Assembly (NCBI GenBank): GCA_022844045.1
Contig: JALHMM010000032.1
Coordinates: 1-59,856, forward strand
Length of the DNA: 59,856 nt
Direction: 5' to 3'
Origin: Reyranellaceae bacterium
GTDB taxonomy: Bacteria; Pseudomonadota; Alphaproteobacteria; Reyranellales; Reyranellaceae
The notes beneath the pieces were generated by a model. It worked only from the letters and a program-made list of their open reading frames with translations, was not told where the DNA came from and did no database searches. A program made the position numbers and the translations under genes. This document shows, in pieces, positions 49,610 to 58,514 of the stretch; within the stretch, counting starts at the first letter, position 1; each line of letters begins with the position of its first letter.

Positions 49610-50113
49610 GTGAAGCTCAGCACCAAAGGACGCTATGCCGTGATGGCGCTGGTCGATCTGGCGCGTCATGGAGAATCCCGGCCGGTGTCGCTGGCCGACA
49701 TCGCCGAACGGCAGGAGATCTCCCTGTCGTATCTGGAGCAACTCTTCGCGCGCCTCAGGCGGGGCGGGCTGGTCAAGAGCGTGCGCGGCCCGGGCGGCGG
49801 CTACATGCTGGCGCGCGGCCCAGCGGGCACGCGCGTCGCCGACATCATCTTGTCGGTCGACGAGCCGATCACCGCGACGCGCTGCAAGACCAATTCCTCG
49901 ATCGGGTGCCACAGCGATCATTCGCGCTGCCTGACCCACGATCTGTGGGCCGAACTCGGCAACCAGATCCACCTGTATCTCAGTTCCGTGACCTTGCTGG
50001 ACGTGGTCGAGCGCCGCGTTCTGGGCACGGCGCGGCCGTTCGCGGCGCCGGTGCCCGACGGCGTGGCGCTGCCGCCACGGCCGAGCGTCGCCGCGGCGGT
50101 GGCTGCGGAGTAG
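49610..50113 (+). CDS. iscR: Fe-S cluster regulator IscR (Rrf2 family)
   Basis: 167 residues. An N-terminal winged helix (KLSTKGRYAVMALVDLARH, then SLADIAERQEISLSYLEQLF, LVKSVRGPGGGYML) precedes the cluster-binding segment RCKTNSSIGCHSDHSRC, then LTHDLW. Three Cys and the following His are positioned as [2Fe-2S] ligands, slightly wider-spaced than in E. coli IscR. It would repress the operon when holo and release it when clusters are scarce. The GTG at 49610 lies after GGAGGCGGAG; the upstream frame to 49568 is not needed. It is the first gene of the isc operon. Confidence 0.93.
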   Translation: MKLSTKGRYAVMALVDLARHGESRPVSLADIAERQEISLSYLEQLFARLRRGGLVKSVRGPGGGYMLARGPAGTRVADIILSVDEPITATRCKTNSSIGCHSDHSRCLTHDLWAELGNQIHLYLSSVTLLDVVERRVLGTARPFAAPVPDGVALPPRPSVAAAVAAE

Positions 50114-50124
50114 GGCATCGTCCG

Positions 50125-51345
50125 ATGGCCATCTACCTCGATCACAACGCCACCACGCCGATGCGCCCGCAGGCCATCGCGGCGATGGTCGAGGCCATGC
50201 GTTTCGTCGGCAACGCCTCGTCGGTGCATGGTTTCGGCCGCGCCGCGCGCGCGCGCGTCGATCGCGCCCGGCGACAGGTCGCGGGCCTGATCGGCGGCGA
50301 AGCGGCCAATGTGATCTTCACCTCCGGCGGTACCGAGGCGAACAACCTGGCGCTGCGCGGCGGCGGTCGCGCGCGCGTGCTGGTATCGGCGATCGAGCAT
50401 GACAGCGTGCTGAGCCCGATCGACTCCGCCAAGCGCATCCCGGTCGATGCGCGCGGCATCGTCGATCTGGCGGCGCTGGAACGCCTGCTCGCGATGTCGA
50501 GGGAACCCGCGATCGTCGCGGTGATGCTGGCGAACAACGAGACCGGTGTGATTCAGCCGGTCGCCGAGGTCGTGCGCATCGCTCGCGCGCATGGCGCGCT
50601 GGTGGCGTGCGACGCGGTGCAGGCGGCGGGCAAGATCGCGGTCGATATGGCGGCGCTTGGCGTCGACTACCTCAGCCTCTCGGCGCACAAGCTGGGTGGT
50701 CCGCAGGGTGTCGGCGCGCTGGTGCTGCGCGACGGCGCGCCGCTCTGCGCGGTGCAGACCGGCGGTGGCCAGGAGCGCGGTCGGCGCGGCGGCACCGAGA
50801 ATGTCGCGGGTGTGGTCGGCTTCGGCGTGGCGGCGGAGATCGCCGGACATGAGTTGGGCGCCTTCGCGCGGCTCGCCGAGCTGCGCGATCGTGTGCAGGC
50901 GGCGCTGCAAGGCGCGCGGGTGCTGGGTGCGGACGCACCGCGGTTGCCCAATACGCTCAACGTGGCGATGCCGGGCGTTCCTGCGCAGACCCAGATCATG
51001 GCTCTCGACCTCGCGGGCATCGCGATCAGCGCCGGCTCGGCGTGCTCGTCGGGCAAGGTGAAGTTCTCGCCCGTGCTGCATGCCATGGGCGTCGCGGAGG
51101 CTGATGCCGGCTCGGCGCTGCGCATCAGCTTCGGCTGGAATTCGACCGAGCAGGACGCGACGCGGATGATCGCGGCGTGGATGGATGTGTATCGCCGGCT
51201 CGCCTCTCCCTCTCCCCGCATGCGGGGAGAGGGGCGGGGTGAGGGGGAGCTTGGAGTTGCGCAGGGTGGCCGTGCGCCACTGGACGCAGCCCCTCACCCC
51301 AACCCTCTCCCCGCGGGCGGGGAGAGGGAGCAACAGGCGGCCTAG
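50125..51345 (+). CDS. Cysteine desulfurase (NifS-like) with repeat-derived tail
   Basis: 406 residues. PLP enzyme that takes sulfur from cysteine. Key parts are [59 protein letters not shown] (PLP Lys) and [17 protein letters not shown] (persulfide Cys). The native protein ends near MDVYRRLA. The final 46 residues ([14 protein letters not shown]... [13 protein letters not shown]) are the translation of a paired palindromic repeat, in frame up to the TAG. This NifS-like type before IscS is also seen in suf operons of alphaproteobacteria. Start ATG at 50125, 11 bases after iscR ends. Confidence 0.92.
   Translation: MAIYLDHNATTPMRPQAIAAMVEAMRFVGNASSVHGFGRAARARVDRARRQVAGLIGGEAANVIFTSGGTEANNLALRGGGRARVLVSAIEHDSVLSPIDSAKRIPVDARGIVDLAALERLLAMSREPAIVAVMLANNETGVIQPVAEVVRIARAHGALVACDAVQAAGKIAVDMAALGVDYLSLSAHKLGGPQGVGALVLRDGAPLCAVQTGGGQERGRRGGTENVAGVVGFGVAAEIAGHELGAFARLAELRDRVQAALQGARVLGADAPRLPNTLNVAMPGVPAQTQIMALDLAGIAISAGSACSSGKVKFSPVLHAMGVAEADAGSALRISFGWNSTEQDATRMIAAWMDVYRRLASPSPRMRGEGRGEGELGVAQGGRAPLDAAPHPNPLPAGGEREQQAA
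51204..51330. repeat. Paired palindromic repeat, family B, inside a coding region
   Basis: The left hairpin is CTCTCCCCGC/GCGGGGAGAG, then ggggcggggtgaggggg. The right side is cccctcaccccaaccctctcccc with gggcggggagaggg. The arms face each other. It lies wholly within the 3' end of the first cysteine desulfurase gene and ends 36 bases before iscS. A single-arm version is the valS-aroA hairpin at 9920. Confidence 0.88.
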
Positions 51346-51365
51346 GTTTCGAGGAGTTGGACGAC

Positions 51366-52604
51366 ATGACCGTCAGCACGCAGTGGAAGCGCAACGACCA
51401 GCCGATCTACCTGGATTACCAGGCGACGACGCCGATGGATCCGCGCGTCCTGGAAGCCATGATGCCGTACTTCACGACCAAGTTCGGCAACCCGGCCTCG
51501 CGCAGCCACAGCTATGGCTGGGAGGCCGAGGAAGCGGTCGAGACGGCGCGCGCGCAGGTCGCCAAGATCATCGGCGCCGACGAGAAGGAGATCGTCTTCA
51601 CGTCGGGCGCCACCGAGTCGAACAACCTCGCCATCAAGGGCGTGGCGGAGTTCTACAAGGACCGGCGCAACCACATCGTCACCTTGGTGACGGAGCACAA
51701 GTGCGTGCTCGATACCTGCCGCCATCTCGAGCAGGAAGGCTTCGAGGTCACCTATCTGCCGGTCGAGAAGAGCGGCCTGGTCGACCTCGAGAAACTGCGC
51801 GCGGCGGTGACCGACAAGACCGTGCTGGTCTCGGTCATGGCGGTGAACAACGAGATCGGCGTGATCCAGCCGCTCAAGGAGATCGGCGCGATCTGCCGCG
51901 AGAAGGGCGCCTTCTTCCACACCGACTGCGCGCAGGCGGTGGGCAAGATCAAGCTCGACGTCGAGGAGATGAACATCGACCTGATGTCGATCTCCGGCCA
52001 CAAGATCTATGGCCCCAAGGGCATCGGCGCGCTCTACGTGCGTCGTCGTCCCCGTGTCCGGCTGGTGGCGATGATCAATGGCGGCGGCCAGGAGCGTGGT
52101 TTCCGCTCCGGCACGCTGCCGACGCCGCTCTGCGTCGGTCTGGGCGAGGCCTGCGCGATCGCGATGAAGGAGATGGACGGCGAGGCCGAGCGGCTGCGCG
52201 GGCTGCGCGACCGCTTCCTGACCAAGATGCAGGAGCGCCTGCCGGAGATCTACATCAACGGCGATCTCGAGCAGCGCATCCCGGGCAACCTCAACATCAG
52301 CTTCGCCTTCGTCGAGGGCGAGTCGCTGATCATGGGCATCAAGTCGCTTTCGGTGTCGTCGGGCTCGGCCTGTACCTCGGCCTCGCTGGAGCCGAGCTAC
52401 GTGCTGCGCGCGCTGGGCGTCGAGGAGGAGATGGCGCACACCTCGTTGCGCATCGGCTTCGGCCGCTTCACGACCAAGCAGGAGATAGACCGCGCGGTCG
52501 ACGACATCGCGCGGCACGTGACGAAACTGCGCGAAATGAGCCCTCTGTGGGAAATGCACCTCGAGGGCGTGGACATCAAGTCGATCGAGTGGGCGGCGCA
52601 TTGA
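51366..52604 (+). CDS. iscS: Cysteine desulfurase IscS
   Basis: 412 residues, normal for IscS. It transfers cysteine sulfur as a persulfide to IscU and to tRNA-thiolating enzymes such as Mnm[21 protein letters not shown] is the N-terminus, [15 protein letters not shown] the cofactor site, [17 protein letters not shown] the PLP Lys, and [19 protein letters not shown] the mobile loop with the active Cys. The C-terminus ([18 protein letters not shown]) is the IscU-docking end. GAGGAG lies nine bases before the ATG at 51366. It follows the repeat-bearing tail of the first desulfurase by 20 bases. Confidence 0.96.
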   Translation: MTVSTQWKRNDQPIYLDYQATTPMDPRVLEAMMPYFTTKFGNPASRSHSYGWEAEEAVETARAQVAKIIGADEKEIVFTSGATESNNLAIKGVAEFYKDRRNHIVTLVTEHKCVLDTCRHLEQEGFEVTYLPVEKSGLVDLEKLRAAVTDKTVLVSVMAVNNEIGVIQPLKEIGAICREKGAFFHTDCAQAVGKIKLDVEEMNIDLMSISGHKIYGPKGIGALYVRRRPRVRLVAMINGGGQERGFRSGTLPTPLCVGLGEACAIAMKEMDGEAERLRGLRDRFLTKMQERLPEIYINGDLEQRIPGNLNISFAFVEGESLIMGIKSLSVSSGSACTSASLEPSYVLRALGVEEEMAHTSLRIGFGRFTTKQEIDRAVDDIARHVTKLREMSPLWEMHLEGVDIKSIEWAAH

Positions 52605-52654
52605 GCTGATCGGCGCGCACGCCACACCGATATGCAACGCGAAGGAGTTTGACC

Positions 52655-53068
52655 ATGGCTTACAGCGACAAGGTCGTCGACCACTACGAGAACCCGCGCA
52701 ACGTGGGCTCGCTCGACAAGAACGCCGAGGATGTCGGCACCGGTCTGGTCGGCGCGCCGGCCTGCGGCGACGTGATGAAGCTGCAGATCAAGGTCGGCAT
52801 CGACGGCGTCATCGAGGACGCCAAGTTCAAGACCTTCGGCTGCGGCTCGGCGATCGCGTCCAGCTCGCTCGTCACCGAGTGGGTGAAGGGCAAGACGGTC
52901 GACGAGGCCGAGACGATCAAGAACACCGAGATCGCCAAGCACCTGGCGTTGCCGCCGGTGAAGATCCATTGCTCGGTGCTGGCCGAGGACGCGATCAAGG
53001 CGGCGATCGCCGACTATCGCGCCAAGGCGGCGAAGAAGCAGGACGAGCTGCCGAAGGCTGCCGAGTAG
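52655..53068 (+). CDS. iscU: Fe-S cluster scaffold IscU
   Basis: 137 residues. It assembles [2Fe-2S] clusters from sulfur given by IscS. The three ligand cysteines are in GAPACGDVMKL, KTFGCGSAIASSS and PVKIHCSVLAED; the Asp in ACGD is the usual fourth ligand. The HscA recognition motif is LPPVKIH. AAGGAG precedes the start region; I use the ATG of MAYSDKVVDHY. A slightly charged extra tail (KAAKKQDELPKAAE) is present, as in many alphaproteobacterial IscU proteins. Confidence 0.97.
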   Translation: MAYSDKVVDHYENPRNVGSLDKNAEDVGTGLVGAPACGDVMKLQIKVGIDGVIEDAKFKTFGCGSAIASSSLVTEWVKGKTVDEAETIKNTEIAKHLALPPVKIHCSVLAEDAIKAAIADYRAKAAKKQDELPKAAE

Positions 53069-53079
53069 GAGTATTCGCG

Positions 53080-53487
53080 ATGGACGCCGGGACGATCACG
53101 CCCCCGCCTGCGCCGCCTGCCGCGCCCCCCGCGGCGGCCAAGCCGCGCCGACCGCGCCCGCAGCTGATGAAGCTGACGGACGCCGCTGTCGAGCGCGTCA
53201 AGGCGCTGATCGAGCAGCGCGGCAAGCCCACGGCCGGCGTGCGCATCGGCGTACGCACCAAGGGCTGCTCCGGCTTGTCCTATACGTTGGAGTACGCCGA
53301 CGAGCGTGGCCCGAAGGATGAAGTCGTCGAGGCCCAGGGCATCACCATCCTGGTCGACCCCAAGGCGACGCTGTTCCTGATCGGCACCGAGATGGATTAC
53401 GTCGAGGAGAAGCTGAAGACCGGCTTCGTCTTCCGTAACCCGAACGAGAAGGGCCGCTGCGGCTGCGGCGAGTCCTTCCACATCTAG
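53080..53487 (+). CDS. iscA: A-type Fe-S carrier IscA
   Basis: 135 residues. It carries iron or [2Fe-2S]/[4Fe-4S] clusters to target proteins. The A-type core starts at MKLTDAAVERVKALI and holds the three conserved cysteines in RTKGCSGLSY and GRCGCGESF. Before it is an unusual 27-residue Pro/Ala-rich, basic leader (PPPAPPAAPPAAAKPRRPR), not typical of IscA; translation may instead begin at the Met of MKLTD (about 53167). The ATG at 53080 has GGAG about eight bases upstream, so the leader is likely real. Confidence 0.93.
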   Translation: MDAGTITPPPAPPAAPPAAAKPRRPRPQLMKLTDAAVERVKALIEQRGKPTAGVRIGVRTKGCSGLSYTLEYADERGPKDEVVEAQGITILVDPKATLFLIGTEMDYVEEKLKTGFVFRNPNEKGRCGCGESFHI

Positions 53488-53498
53488 GTCTCCATTCT

Positions 53499-53624
53499 AC
53501 CTTCCCCCGGAGGGGGAAGGTGGCGCGCGAAGCGCGACGGATGGGGGATGCCTCAACGAAACCGATGTTCGTCTTCGACATCCCCCATCCGCCCTTCGGG
53601 CACCTTCCCCCTCCGGGGGAAGGA
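53499..53624. repeat. Paired palindromic repeat, family A, copy 3
   Basis: The left hairpin is ccttcccccgg/gggggaagg, then gcgcgacggatggggga. The right side is tcccccatccgcccttcgggcacc, then ttcccc/ggggaagg. The centre includes gttcgtcttcgaca, shared with copy 2. It fills the gap between iscA and hscB and splits the isc operon. Confidence 0.87.
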
Positions 53625-53642
53625 AGGAAACTGCTTTAGACC

Positions 53643-54278
53643 ATGTCGGCAGAACACGCCTCCATAGCCGCGACGCAGACGCCGGCGTGCTGGTCGTGCG
53701 GCGCACCACTCGAATCGGCCGCGCCGTTCTGCGCCGCCTGTCAGACCGTGCAGCCACCGGGTCAGATGGACCACTTCGCGCGGCTCGGGCTGGCACGGGG
53801 CTACGCTCTCGACCTCGCGGCCCTGGATCGCGCCTACTTCGCCCTCCAGCGACGGCTGCATCCCGACCGCTTCGTGCGCAAACAGCCGCGCGAGCGGGCG
53901 ATCTCGCAGCAGCAGGCCGCGGCGCTGAACGAGGCCTACGAGACGCTGAAGCATCCGATCCGCCGCGCCCGCTATCTCGCTGAGCTGATGGGCGTCGACC
54001 TGCCCGGCGATGGCCGCACGATCGATGATCCCGCGTTGCTGATGGAGGCCATGGAAGCGCGCGAGGCCCTGACCGAGGCCGGCTCGGTGGCCGAGGTGCA
54101 GGCGCTGGAGCGGACGTCGGGCGCCGAGCGCGCCGCGGCGATCGACGCCCTGCAGGGTTTGTTCGCCAGCAACGACAAGGCTGGTATCAGGCGCGCGATC
54201 TTGCGCCTTGCCTATCTCGACAAATTCGTCGAAGAGGCGCGCGCACGCCGATTGAACCTGGGAAGCGCGGGTCCATGA
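53643..54278 (+). CDS. hscB: Fe-S assembly co-chaperone HscB with zinc-binding N-terminus
   Basis: 211 residues. It is the J-domain partner that brings IscU to HscA. The J domain carries QRRLHPDRFVRKQP (HPD), and the C-terminal helical domain that binds IscU is seen in NDKAGIRRAILRLAYLDKFVEEA. Before the J domain, residues 16-35 hold two C-x2-C pairs (CWSCGAP and FCAAC), a zinc-ribbon-like extension of the type found in eukaryotic HSCB and some alphaproteobacteria. The last bases overlap the ATG of hscA by four (ATGA). Confidence 0.93.
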   Translation: MSAEHASIAATQTPACWSCGAPLESAAPFCAACQTVQPPGQMDHFARLGLARGYALDLAALDRAYFALQRRLHPDRFVRKQPRERAISQQQAAALNEAYETLKHPIRRARYLAELMGVDLPGDGRTIDDPALLMEAMEAREALTEAGSVAEVQALERTSGAERAAAIDALQGLFASNDKAGIRRAILRLAYLDKFVEEARARRLNLGSAGP

Positions 54279-56122
54279 CCCTGTTGGATATTCACGAGCC
54301 TGGCCAGACGCCGCTGCCGCATGCCGGCGAGCGCGGCCTTGCCGTGGGCATCGATCTCGGCACGACGAACTCCGTCGTGGCGATCGCGCGGGAGTCGGTG
54401 GCGGAAGTGCTACGCGACGACCACGGCGATGGCCTGGTGCCGTCGGTGGTGTTCTACGGCGACGACGGCCAGGTGATCGTCGGCAAGGACGCCCAGGCGC
54501 GCTTCGCCGACAAGCCCGACGCGGTCGTCTCGTCGATCAAGCGTCTGATGGGCCGTGGTGCCACGGACCTCTCCGGCATCTCGGGCAAGCTGCCCTATAC
54601 GATCGATCCGTCGACCGCCGAGGGCGGCATGGTGAAGGTCCGCGTGGGCGATCGTGCGCGCTCGCCGGTGGAGATCTCGGCCGATATCCTGCGGGCGCTC
54701 AAGGCGCGCGCCGAGGCGGCACTGGGCCAGACGGTGGAGCGGGCGGTGATCACCGTGCCGGCTTATTTCGACGACGCCGCGCGCACCGCGACGCGCGATG
54801 CCGCGCGCGTCGCTGGCCTCGAAGTGCTGCGCCTGGTCAACGAGCCGACGGCCGCGGCGCTGGCCTATGGCCTCGACAAGGGAGTCGAGGGCCTCTACGC
54901 GATCTACGATCTGGGCGGCGGCACGTTCGACCTCTCGCTGTTGCGGCTGGAGAAGGGCGTCTTCCAGGTGCTGGCGACCGGCGGCGACGCGGCGCTGGGC
55001 GGCGATGATTTCGACCGCGCGCTCGCCGAGCTTCTGCATGCCGAGCTCGACAGCCCCAGCGCGGTGCGGCGCGTGCTGCTGGCGGCGCGCGCGGCGAAGG
55101 AGAAACTCACGTCGGCGGACAGCGTTGATGTGCTGTCGCGGACGGTCTCCCGGCAGGATTTCGAGGCGGCCATCGCGCCGCTGGTCAAACGCACGGCTGA
55201 TATTTGTACGCGTGTGCTTTCCGACGCGGGCGTTGGTAACGAGGAAGTACGGGGTGTCGTGCTGGTCGGCGGCTCGACGCGCGTACCGGCGGTGCGCCGC
55301 GCGGTCGAGCAGGTATTCGGCAAGGCGCCGCTTAGCGACATCGATCCCGACGAGGTCGTGGCGGTCGGCGCGGCGCTGCAGGCCGAGGCGCTGACCTCGG
55401 GTTCGGACACGCTGCTGCTCGACGTGACGCCACTGTCGCTGGGCATCGAGACCATGGGCGGCATCGTCGAGAAGGTGATTCCGCGTAACACGCCGATTCC
55501 CGTGACCGTGGGGCAGGAATTCACCACCTACCAGGACGGCCAGTCGGCGATGGCGATCCACGTCGTGCAGGGCGAGCGCGAGCTGTCGCAGGACTGCCGC
55601 AGCCTGGCGCGCTTCGAATTGCGCGGCATCCCGCCGATGACCGCCGGCGCGGCGCGCATCCGGGTCACCTTCAGCGTCGATGCCGATGGCTTGCTGACGG
55701 TCGCGGCCGAGGAGAAGACCACCGGTGTCGTTCAGCGCATCGAGGTCAAGCCGACCTATGGCCTCGACGAGGACGAGCTGGCGGACATGATCTACGACAG
55801 CCTGGAGCACGCCGAGGACGACATGCGGCGGCGGCTGCTGCAGGAGGCGCGCGTCGAGGCGCAGCGCCTGGTGCAGGCGATCGACGCGGCGCTGGTGAGC
55901 GACGGCGACCTGCTCGACGCCGCCGAGCGCGGCGCGCTCGACCAGGCGCGTGCGCGCGTGCTGGCCGACGTGGCGGGCGAGGATCGCGAGGCGATCAACG
56001 CCGCGGCGCAGGCATTGGAGGAGCTGTCCAAGGGCTTCGCCGAGCGGCGGATGGATCGCGGCATCCGCAGCGCGCTGGCGGGCGCGTCGGTCGACAGGCT
56101 GGAAAGCAGGATGGGGAACTGA
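54275..56122 (+). CDS. hscA: Fe-S assembly Hsp70 chaperone HscA
   Basis: 615 residues. Specialised Hsp70 that releases the cluster from IscU with [20 protein letters not shown] (phosphate 1), [58 protein letters not shown] and [17 protein letters not shown] define the ATPase domain. [23 protein letters not shown] starts the substrate-binding domain. The shorter length and lack of the acidic EEVD-like end separate it from DnaK. It is coupled to hscB and overlaps fdx by one base (TGATG). Confidence 0.96.
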   Translation: MTLLDIHEPGQTPLPHAGERGLAVGIDLGTTNSVVAIARESVAEVLRDDHGDGLVPSVVFYGDDGQVIVGKDAQARFADKPDAVVSSIKRLMGRGATDLSGISGKLPYTIDPSTAEGGMVKVRVGDRARSPVEISADILRALKARAEAALGQTVERAVITVPAYFDDAARTATRDAARVAGLEVLRLVNEPTAAALAYGLDKGVEGLYAIYDLGGGTFDLSLLRLEKGVFQVLATGGDAALGGDDFDRALAELLHAELDSPSAVRRVLLAARAAKEKLTSADSVDVLSRTVSRQDFEAAIAPLVKRTADICTRVLSDAGVGNEEVRGVVLVGGSTRVPAVRRAVEQVFGKAPLSDIDPDEVVAVGAALQAEALTSGSDTLLLDVTPLSLGIETMGGIVEKVIPRNTPIPVTVGQEFTTYQDGQSAMAIHVVQGERELSQDCRSLARFELRGIPPMTAGAARIRVTFSVDADGLLTVAAEEKTTGVVQRIEVKPTYGLDEDELADMIYDSLEHAEDDMRRRLLQEARVEAQRLVQAIDAALVSDGDLLDAAERGALDQARARVLADVAGEDREAINAAAQALEELSKGFAERRMDRGIRSALAGASVDRLESRMGN

Positions 56123-56457
56123 TGCCCAAGATGGTCTTCATCGAGAAGAACGGCAATCGCAAGGAGGTCGACGCGCCCTTGGGCCTGTCGGTGCTGGAGA
56201 TCGCGCACCGCAACCATATCGACCTCGAAGGCGCCTGCGAGGGCTCGCTGGCCTGCTCGACCTGTCACGTGATCGTCGATGGCCAGTGGTACAAGAAGCT
56301 GGGCGAAGCCAGCGAGGACGAGGAGGACATGCTCGACCTCGCGTTCGGCCTGACGCACACCTCGCGGCTGGGCTGCCAGATCAAGATGACGCCCGAGCTC
56401 GACGGGCTGACCGTGCGGCTGCCGCCGGCCACCCGCAACATGATGGTCGACAAGTAG
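56122..56457 (+). CDS. fdx: [2Fe-2S] ferredoxin of the isc operon
   Basis: 111 residues. It gives electrons for cluster assembly on IscU. The four ligand cysteines are in [14 protein letters not shown] (three, spaced C-x5-C-x2-C) and [10 protein letters not shown]. The type is adrenodoxin-like, as in E. coli Fdx. Start ATG overlaps the stop of hscA by one base. iscX follows after 12 bases with GGAG before its ATG. Confidence 0.96.
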   Translation: MPKMVFIEKNGNRKEVDAPLGLSVLEIAHRNHIDLEGACEGSLACSTCHVIVDGQWYKKLGEASEDEEDMLDLAFGLTHTSRLGCQIKMTPELDGLTVRLPPATRNMMVDK

Positions 56458-56469
56458 GAGAGGGCACCC

Positions 56470-56673
56470 ATGCCCAAGCTGCGCTGGACCGACGTCCGCG
56501 ACATCGCCATCGAGCTGGAAGAAGCGCACCCTGATGTTGACAATGTCAACTTGCGCTTCACCGACCTGCGCAAGTGGGTCATGGCGCTGCCCGGCTTCGA
56601 CGACGATCCCAACAAGTCGAGCGAGAAGATCCTCGAGGCCATCCAGATGGCCTGGATCGACGAGCGCGGCTGA
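56470..56673 (+). CDS. iscX: IscX (YfhJ)
   Basis: 67 residues, the normal size. Acidic protein with an iron-binding and IscS-modulating role. The pattern LRWTDVRDIAIELEEAHPDVDNVNLRFTDLRKWVMALPGFDDDPNKSSEKILEAIQMAW is diagnostic in fragments: HPDVD, TDLRKWVMAL, FDDDP and the final AWIDE. Its position after fdx is conserved in gamma- and alphaproteobacterial isc operons. Confidence 0.95.
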   Translation: MPKLRWTDVRDIAIELEEAHPDVDNVNLRFTDLRKWVMALPGFDDDPNKSSEKILEAIQMAWIDERG

Positions 56674-56731
56674 CGCCCGAGAAATGTCGCAAAGAAGTCA
56701 TACAAACCACCGGGCAGAAGTGGGGACGTCC

Positions 56732-57226
56732 ATGCGCATCGCGGTCGGCGGCTTGGTCCGCCTGGGTCTGGCGCTCGGCATGGCGGGCGCCTTGGCGGCG
56801 TGCGGGCCGCAGCAGAGCGCGTCCTATTCGCGCAGCGAGCTGCAGCGCCCCGGCACCGTCGAGGCCGGGCAGATCGTCGCCATGGAGGATGTGCCGGTCG
56901 ACGGCAGCTCCACCGGCATCGGCCGGCTGGGCGCCGGTGTCATCGGCGGCGTGGCCGGCTCGGCGATCGGCGGCGGCGGCCGCGGCTCGATCATCACCGC
57001 CGTGATCGGCGCCGTGGGCGGCGCCTTCGCTGGCGACGCCATCGAGCGTGGCGTCACGTCGGGGACGGCGACGCGCTTCTACGTGCGCCGCGACGACGGC
57101 AGCGTGATCAACGTCGTGCAGACCAACGAGAACCGCCTGCAGGTCGGCGACCGGGTGATGATGCTGGAGGGCGGCGGCAAGCTGCGCCTGACCCGCGAAG
57201 GCGCCTCGCTCGGCCGTCAGCAGTGA
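56732..57226 (+). CDS. Outer-membrane lipoprotein, glycine-zipper (SlyB/17-kDa type)
   Basis: 164 residues. The signal peptide ends in the lipobox LAAC ([10 protein letters not shown]), so the mature Cys is lipidated. A glycine-zipper helix pair follows, [20 protein letters not shown] and [18 protein letters not shown], and then a beta-type domain ([34 protein letters not shown]). The combination matches SlyB/rickettsial 17-kDa antigen-type proteins that help envelope integrity. The frame continues upstream, but the ATG at 56732 is at the signal peptide. It overlaps mnmA by four bases (GTGA). Confidence 0.88.
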   Translation: MRIAVGGLVRLGLALGMAGALAACGPQQSASYSRSELQRPGTVEAGQIVAMEDVPVDGSSTGIGRLGAGVIGGVAGSAIGGGGRGSIITAVIGAVGGAFAGDAIERGVTSGTATRFYVRRDDGSVINVVQTNENRLQVGDRVMMLEGGGKLRLTREGASLGRQQ

Positions 57227-58341
57227 ACACGCTGGGCATCGACAAGCCGGCGTCGCGCACCCGTGTGGTGGTCGCGATGTCGGGTGGCGTCGATTCCTCG
57301 GTGACGGCGGCGCTGCTCAAGGAGCAGGGCTTCGACGTCGTCGGCGTCACCCTGCAGCTCTACGACCAGGGAGAGATGGCCAAGCGCAAGGGCGCCTGCT
57401 GCGCCGGCCAGGACATCTACGACGCCGCCATGGTGGCCGAGCGCATCGGCGCGCCGCATTACGTGCTGGACTACGAGAGCCGCTTTCGCGCCGACGTGAT
57501 CGACCGCTTCGCCGACGCCTATGTGCGCGGCGAGACGCCGATCCCCTGCGTCGCCTGCAATCGCACGGTGAAGTTCCGCGATCTGCTGACGCTGGCGCGT
57601 GACCTCGAGGCCGACGCGCTGGCCACCGGCCACTACGTGCGCCGCACCGTGGGCGCTGCCGGCCCAGAGCTGCGCCGCGCCGTCGACGCAGCCAAGGACC
57701 AGAGCTATTTCCTCTACGCCACGACGCGCGCGCAGCTCGACCTGCTGCGCTTCCCGCTGGGCGCGATGCACAAGCCGCAGACGCGGGCGCTGGCCGAGCG
57801 CTTCGGCCTGCCCGTAGCCGACAAGCCCGACAGCCAGGACATCTGCTTCGTGCCCGACGGCGACTACGCCGGCGTGGTGGCCAAGCTGCGGCCCGAGGCA
57901 GTCGAGCCGGGCGAGATCGTCGATCAGGCCGGCGCCGTGTTGGGCCGTCACGACGGCATCATCCGCTTCACCGTCGGCCAGCGCCGCGGGCTGGCGGTCA
58001 GCGATCGTGCCGGCACCGACAACGAGCCGCTCTATGTCTTGCGGCTCGACGCCGAGGCAAGGCGCGTCGTCGTCGGCCCGCGCTCGGCCCTGGCGCGCGC
58101 CGAGATCGTCGTCGATGACTTGAACTGGCTGGGCGAGGCGCCGCCGCCGGCGGACGGGCAGGCGGTGATGGTGCGGCTGCGCTCCAGCCAGCCGCTGCGG
58201 CCGGCCACCGTGCATCAGGACGCGCGGGGCTGGCGCGTGCGCTTCGCGCAGCCGGAGTTCGGCGTGGCGCCCGGCCAGGCCTGCGTCTTCTACGAGGATG
58301 ACCGCGTGCTGGGCGGTGGCACGATCCTGCGTGAGGCTTGA
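57223..58341 (+). CDS. mnmA: tRNA-specific 2-thiouridylase MnmA
   Basis: 372 residues. It makes 2-thiouridine at U34 of tRNA-Lys, -Glu and -Gln with sulfur relayed from IscS. The PP-loop is [18 protein letters not shown]. The catalytic cysteines are in [13 protein letters not shown] and [19 protein letters not shown] and [13 protein letters not shown] lie in the central domain, and the C-terminal beta barrel ends with [27 protein letters not shown]. The GTG at 57223 overlaps the lipoprotein stop. Its position after isc genes suits its need for sulfur. Confidence 0.95.
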   Translation: MNTLGIDKPASRTRVVVAMSGGVDSSVTAALLKEQGFDVVGVTLQLYDQGEMAKRKGACCAGQDIYDAAMVAERIGAPHYVLDYESRFRADVIDRFADAYVRGETPIPCVACNRTVKFRDLLTLARDLEADALATGHYVRRTVGAAGPELRRAVDAAKDQSYFLYATTRAQLDLLRFPLGAMHKPQTRALAERFGLPVADKPDSQDICFVPDGDYAGVVAKLRPEAVEPGEIVDQAGAVLGRHDGIIRFTVGQRRGLAVSDRAGTDNEPLYVLRLDAEARRVVVGPRSALARAEIVVDDLNWLGEAPPPADGQAVMVRLRSSQPLRPATVHQDARGWRVRFAQPEFGVAPGQACVFYEDDRVLGGGTILREA

Positions 58342-58365
58342 CCTGACGGCTCCGGAACATTACCA
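58338..58365 (+). promoter_or_regulatory. Possible promoter of tRNA-Met
   Basis: TTGACC at 58338-58343, 16 bases, TTACCA at 58360-58365. The -10 is weak, but transcription would start near 58372, seven bases before the tRNA. Confidence 0.3.
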
Positions 58366-58378
58366 AACCGGCGCCCAT

Positions 58379-58455
58379 GGCTGGGTAGCTCAGCTGGTTA
58401 GAGCACGGCACTCATAATGCCGGGGTCGGCGGTTCAAGTCCGCCCCCAGCTACCA
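58379..58455 (+). tRNA. tRNA-Met (anticodon CAT), elongator
   Basis: A 77-base gene with encoded CCA. The acceptor stem GGCTGGG pairs with CCCAGCT (one G-T pair at the end). The D arm contains AGCTCAGCTGGTTAGAGC. The anticodon stem-loop is CGGCA ctCATaa TGCCG. The T arm is GGCGG TTCAAGT CCGCC. The lack of C4-G69 and C5-G68, which TilS needs, points to elongator Met rather than the lysidine-modified Ile tRNA. It is not the initiator because the acceptor end is paired. Confidence 0.95.
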
Positions 58456-58461
58456 TTCTCC

Positions 58462-58494
58462 AAGACCCCCGCGTTCGACCGAATCGGGGGTCTT
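58462..58494 (+). terminator. Rho-independent terminator after tRNA-Met
   Basis: AAGACCCCCG and its exact complement CGGGGGTCTT, 13 bases apart, followed by gtttcgt. It lies seven bases after the tRNA and ends 20 bases before the ferredoxin reductase gene. Confidence 0.75.
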
Positions 58495-58514
58495 GTTTCG
58501 TCCGGCGGGGTTCC

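Noticed and set aside
49407..49613. 68-codon frame in the isc leader
   Set aside because: It would start on the -35 box of the isc promoter itself, so it cannot be translated from that transcript.
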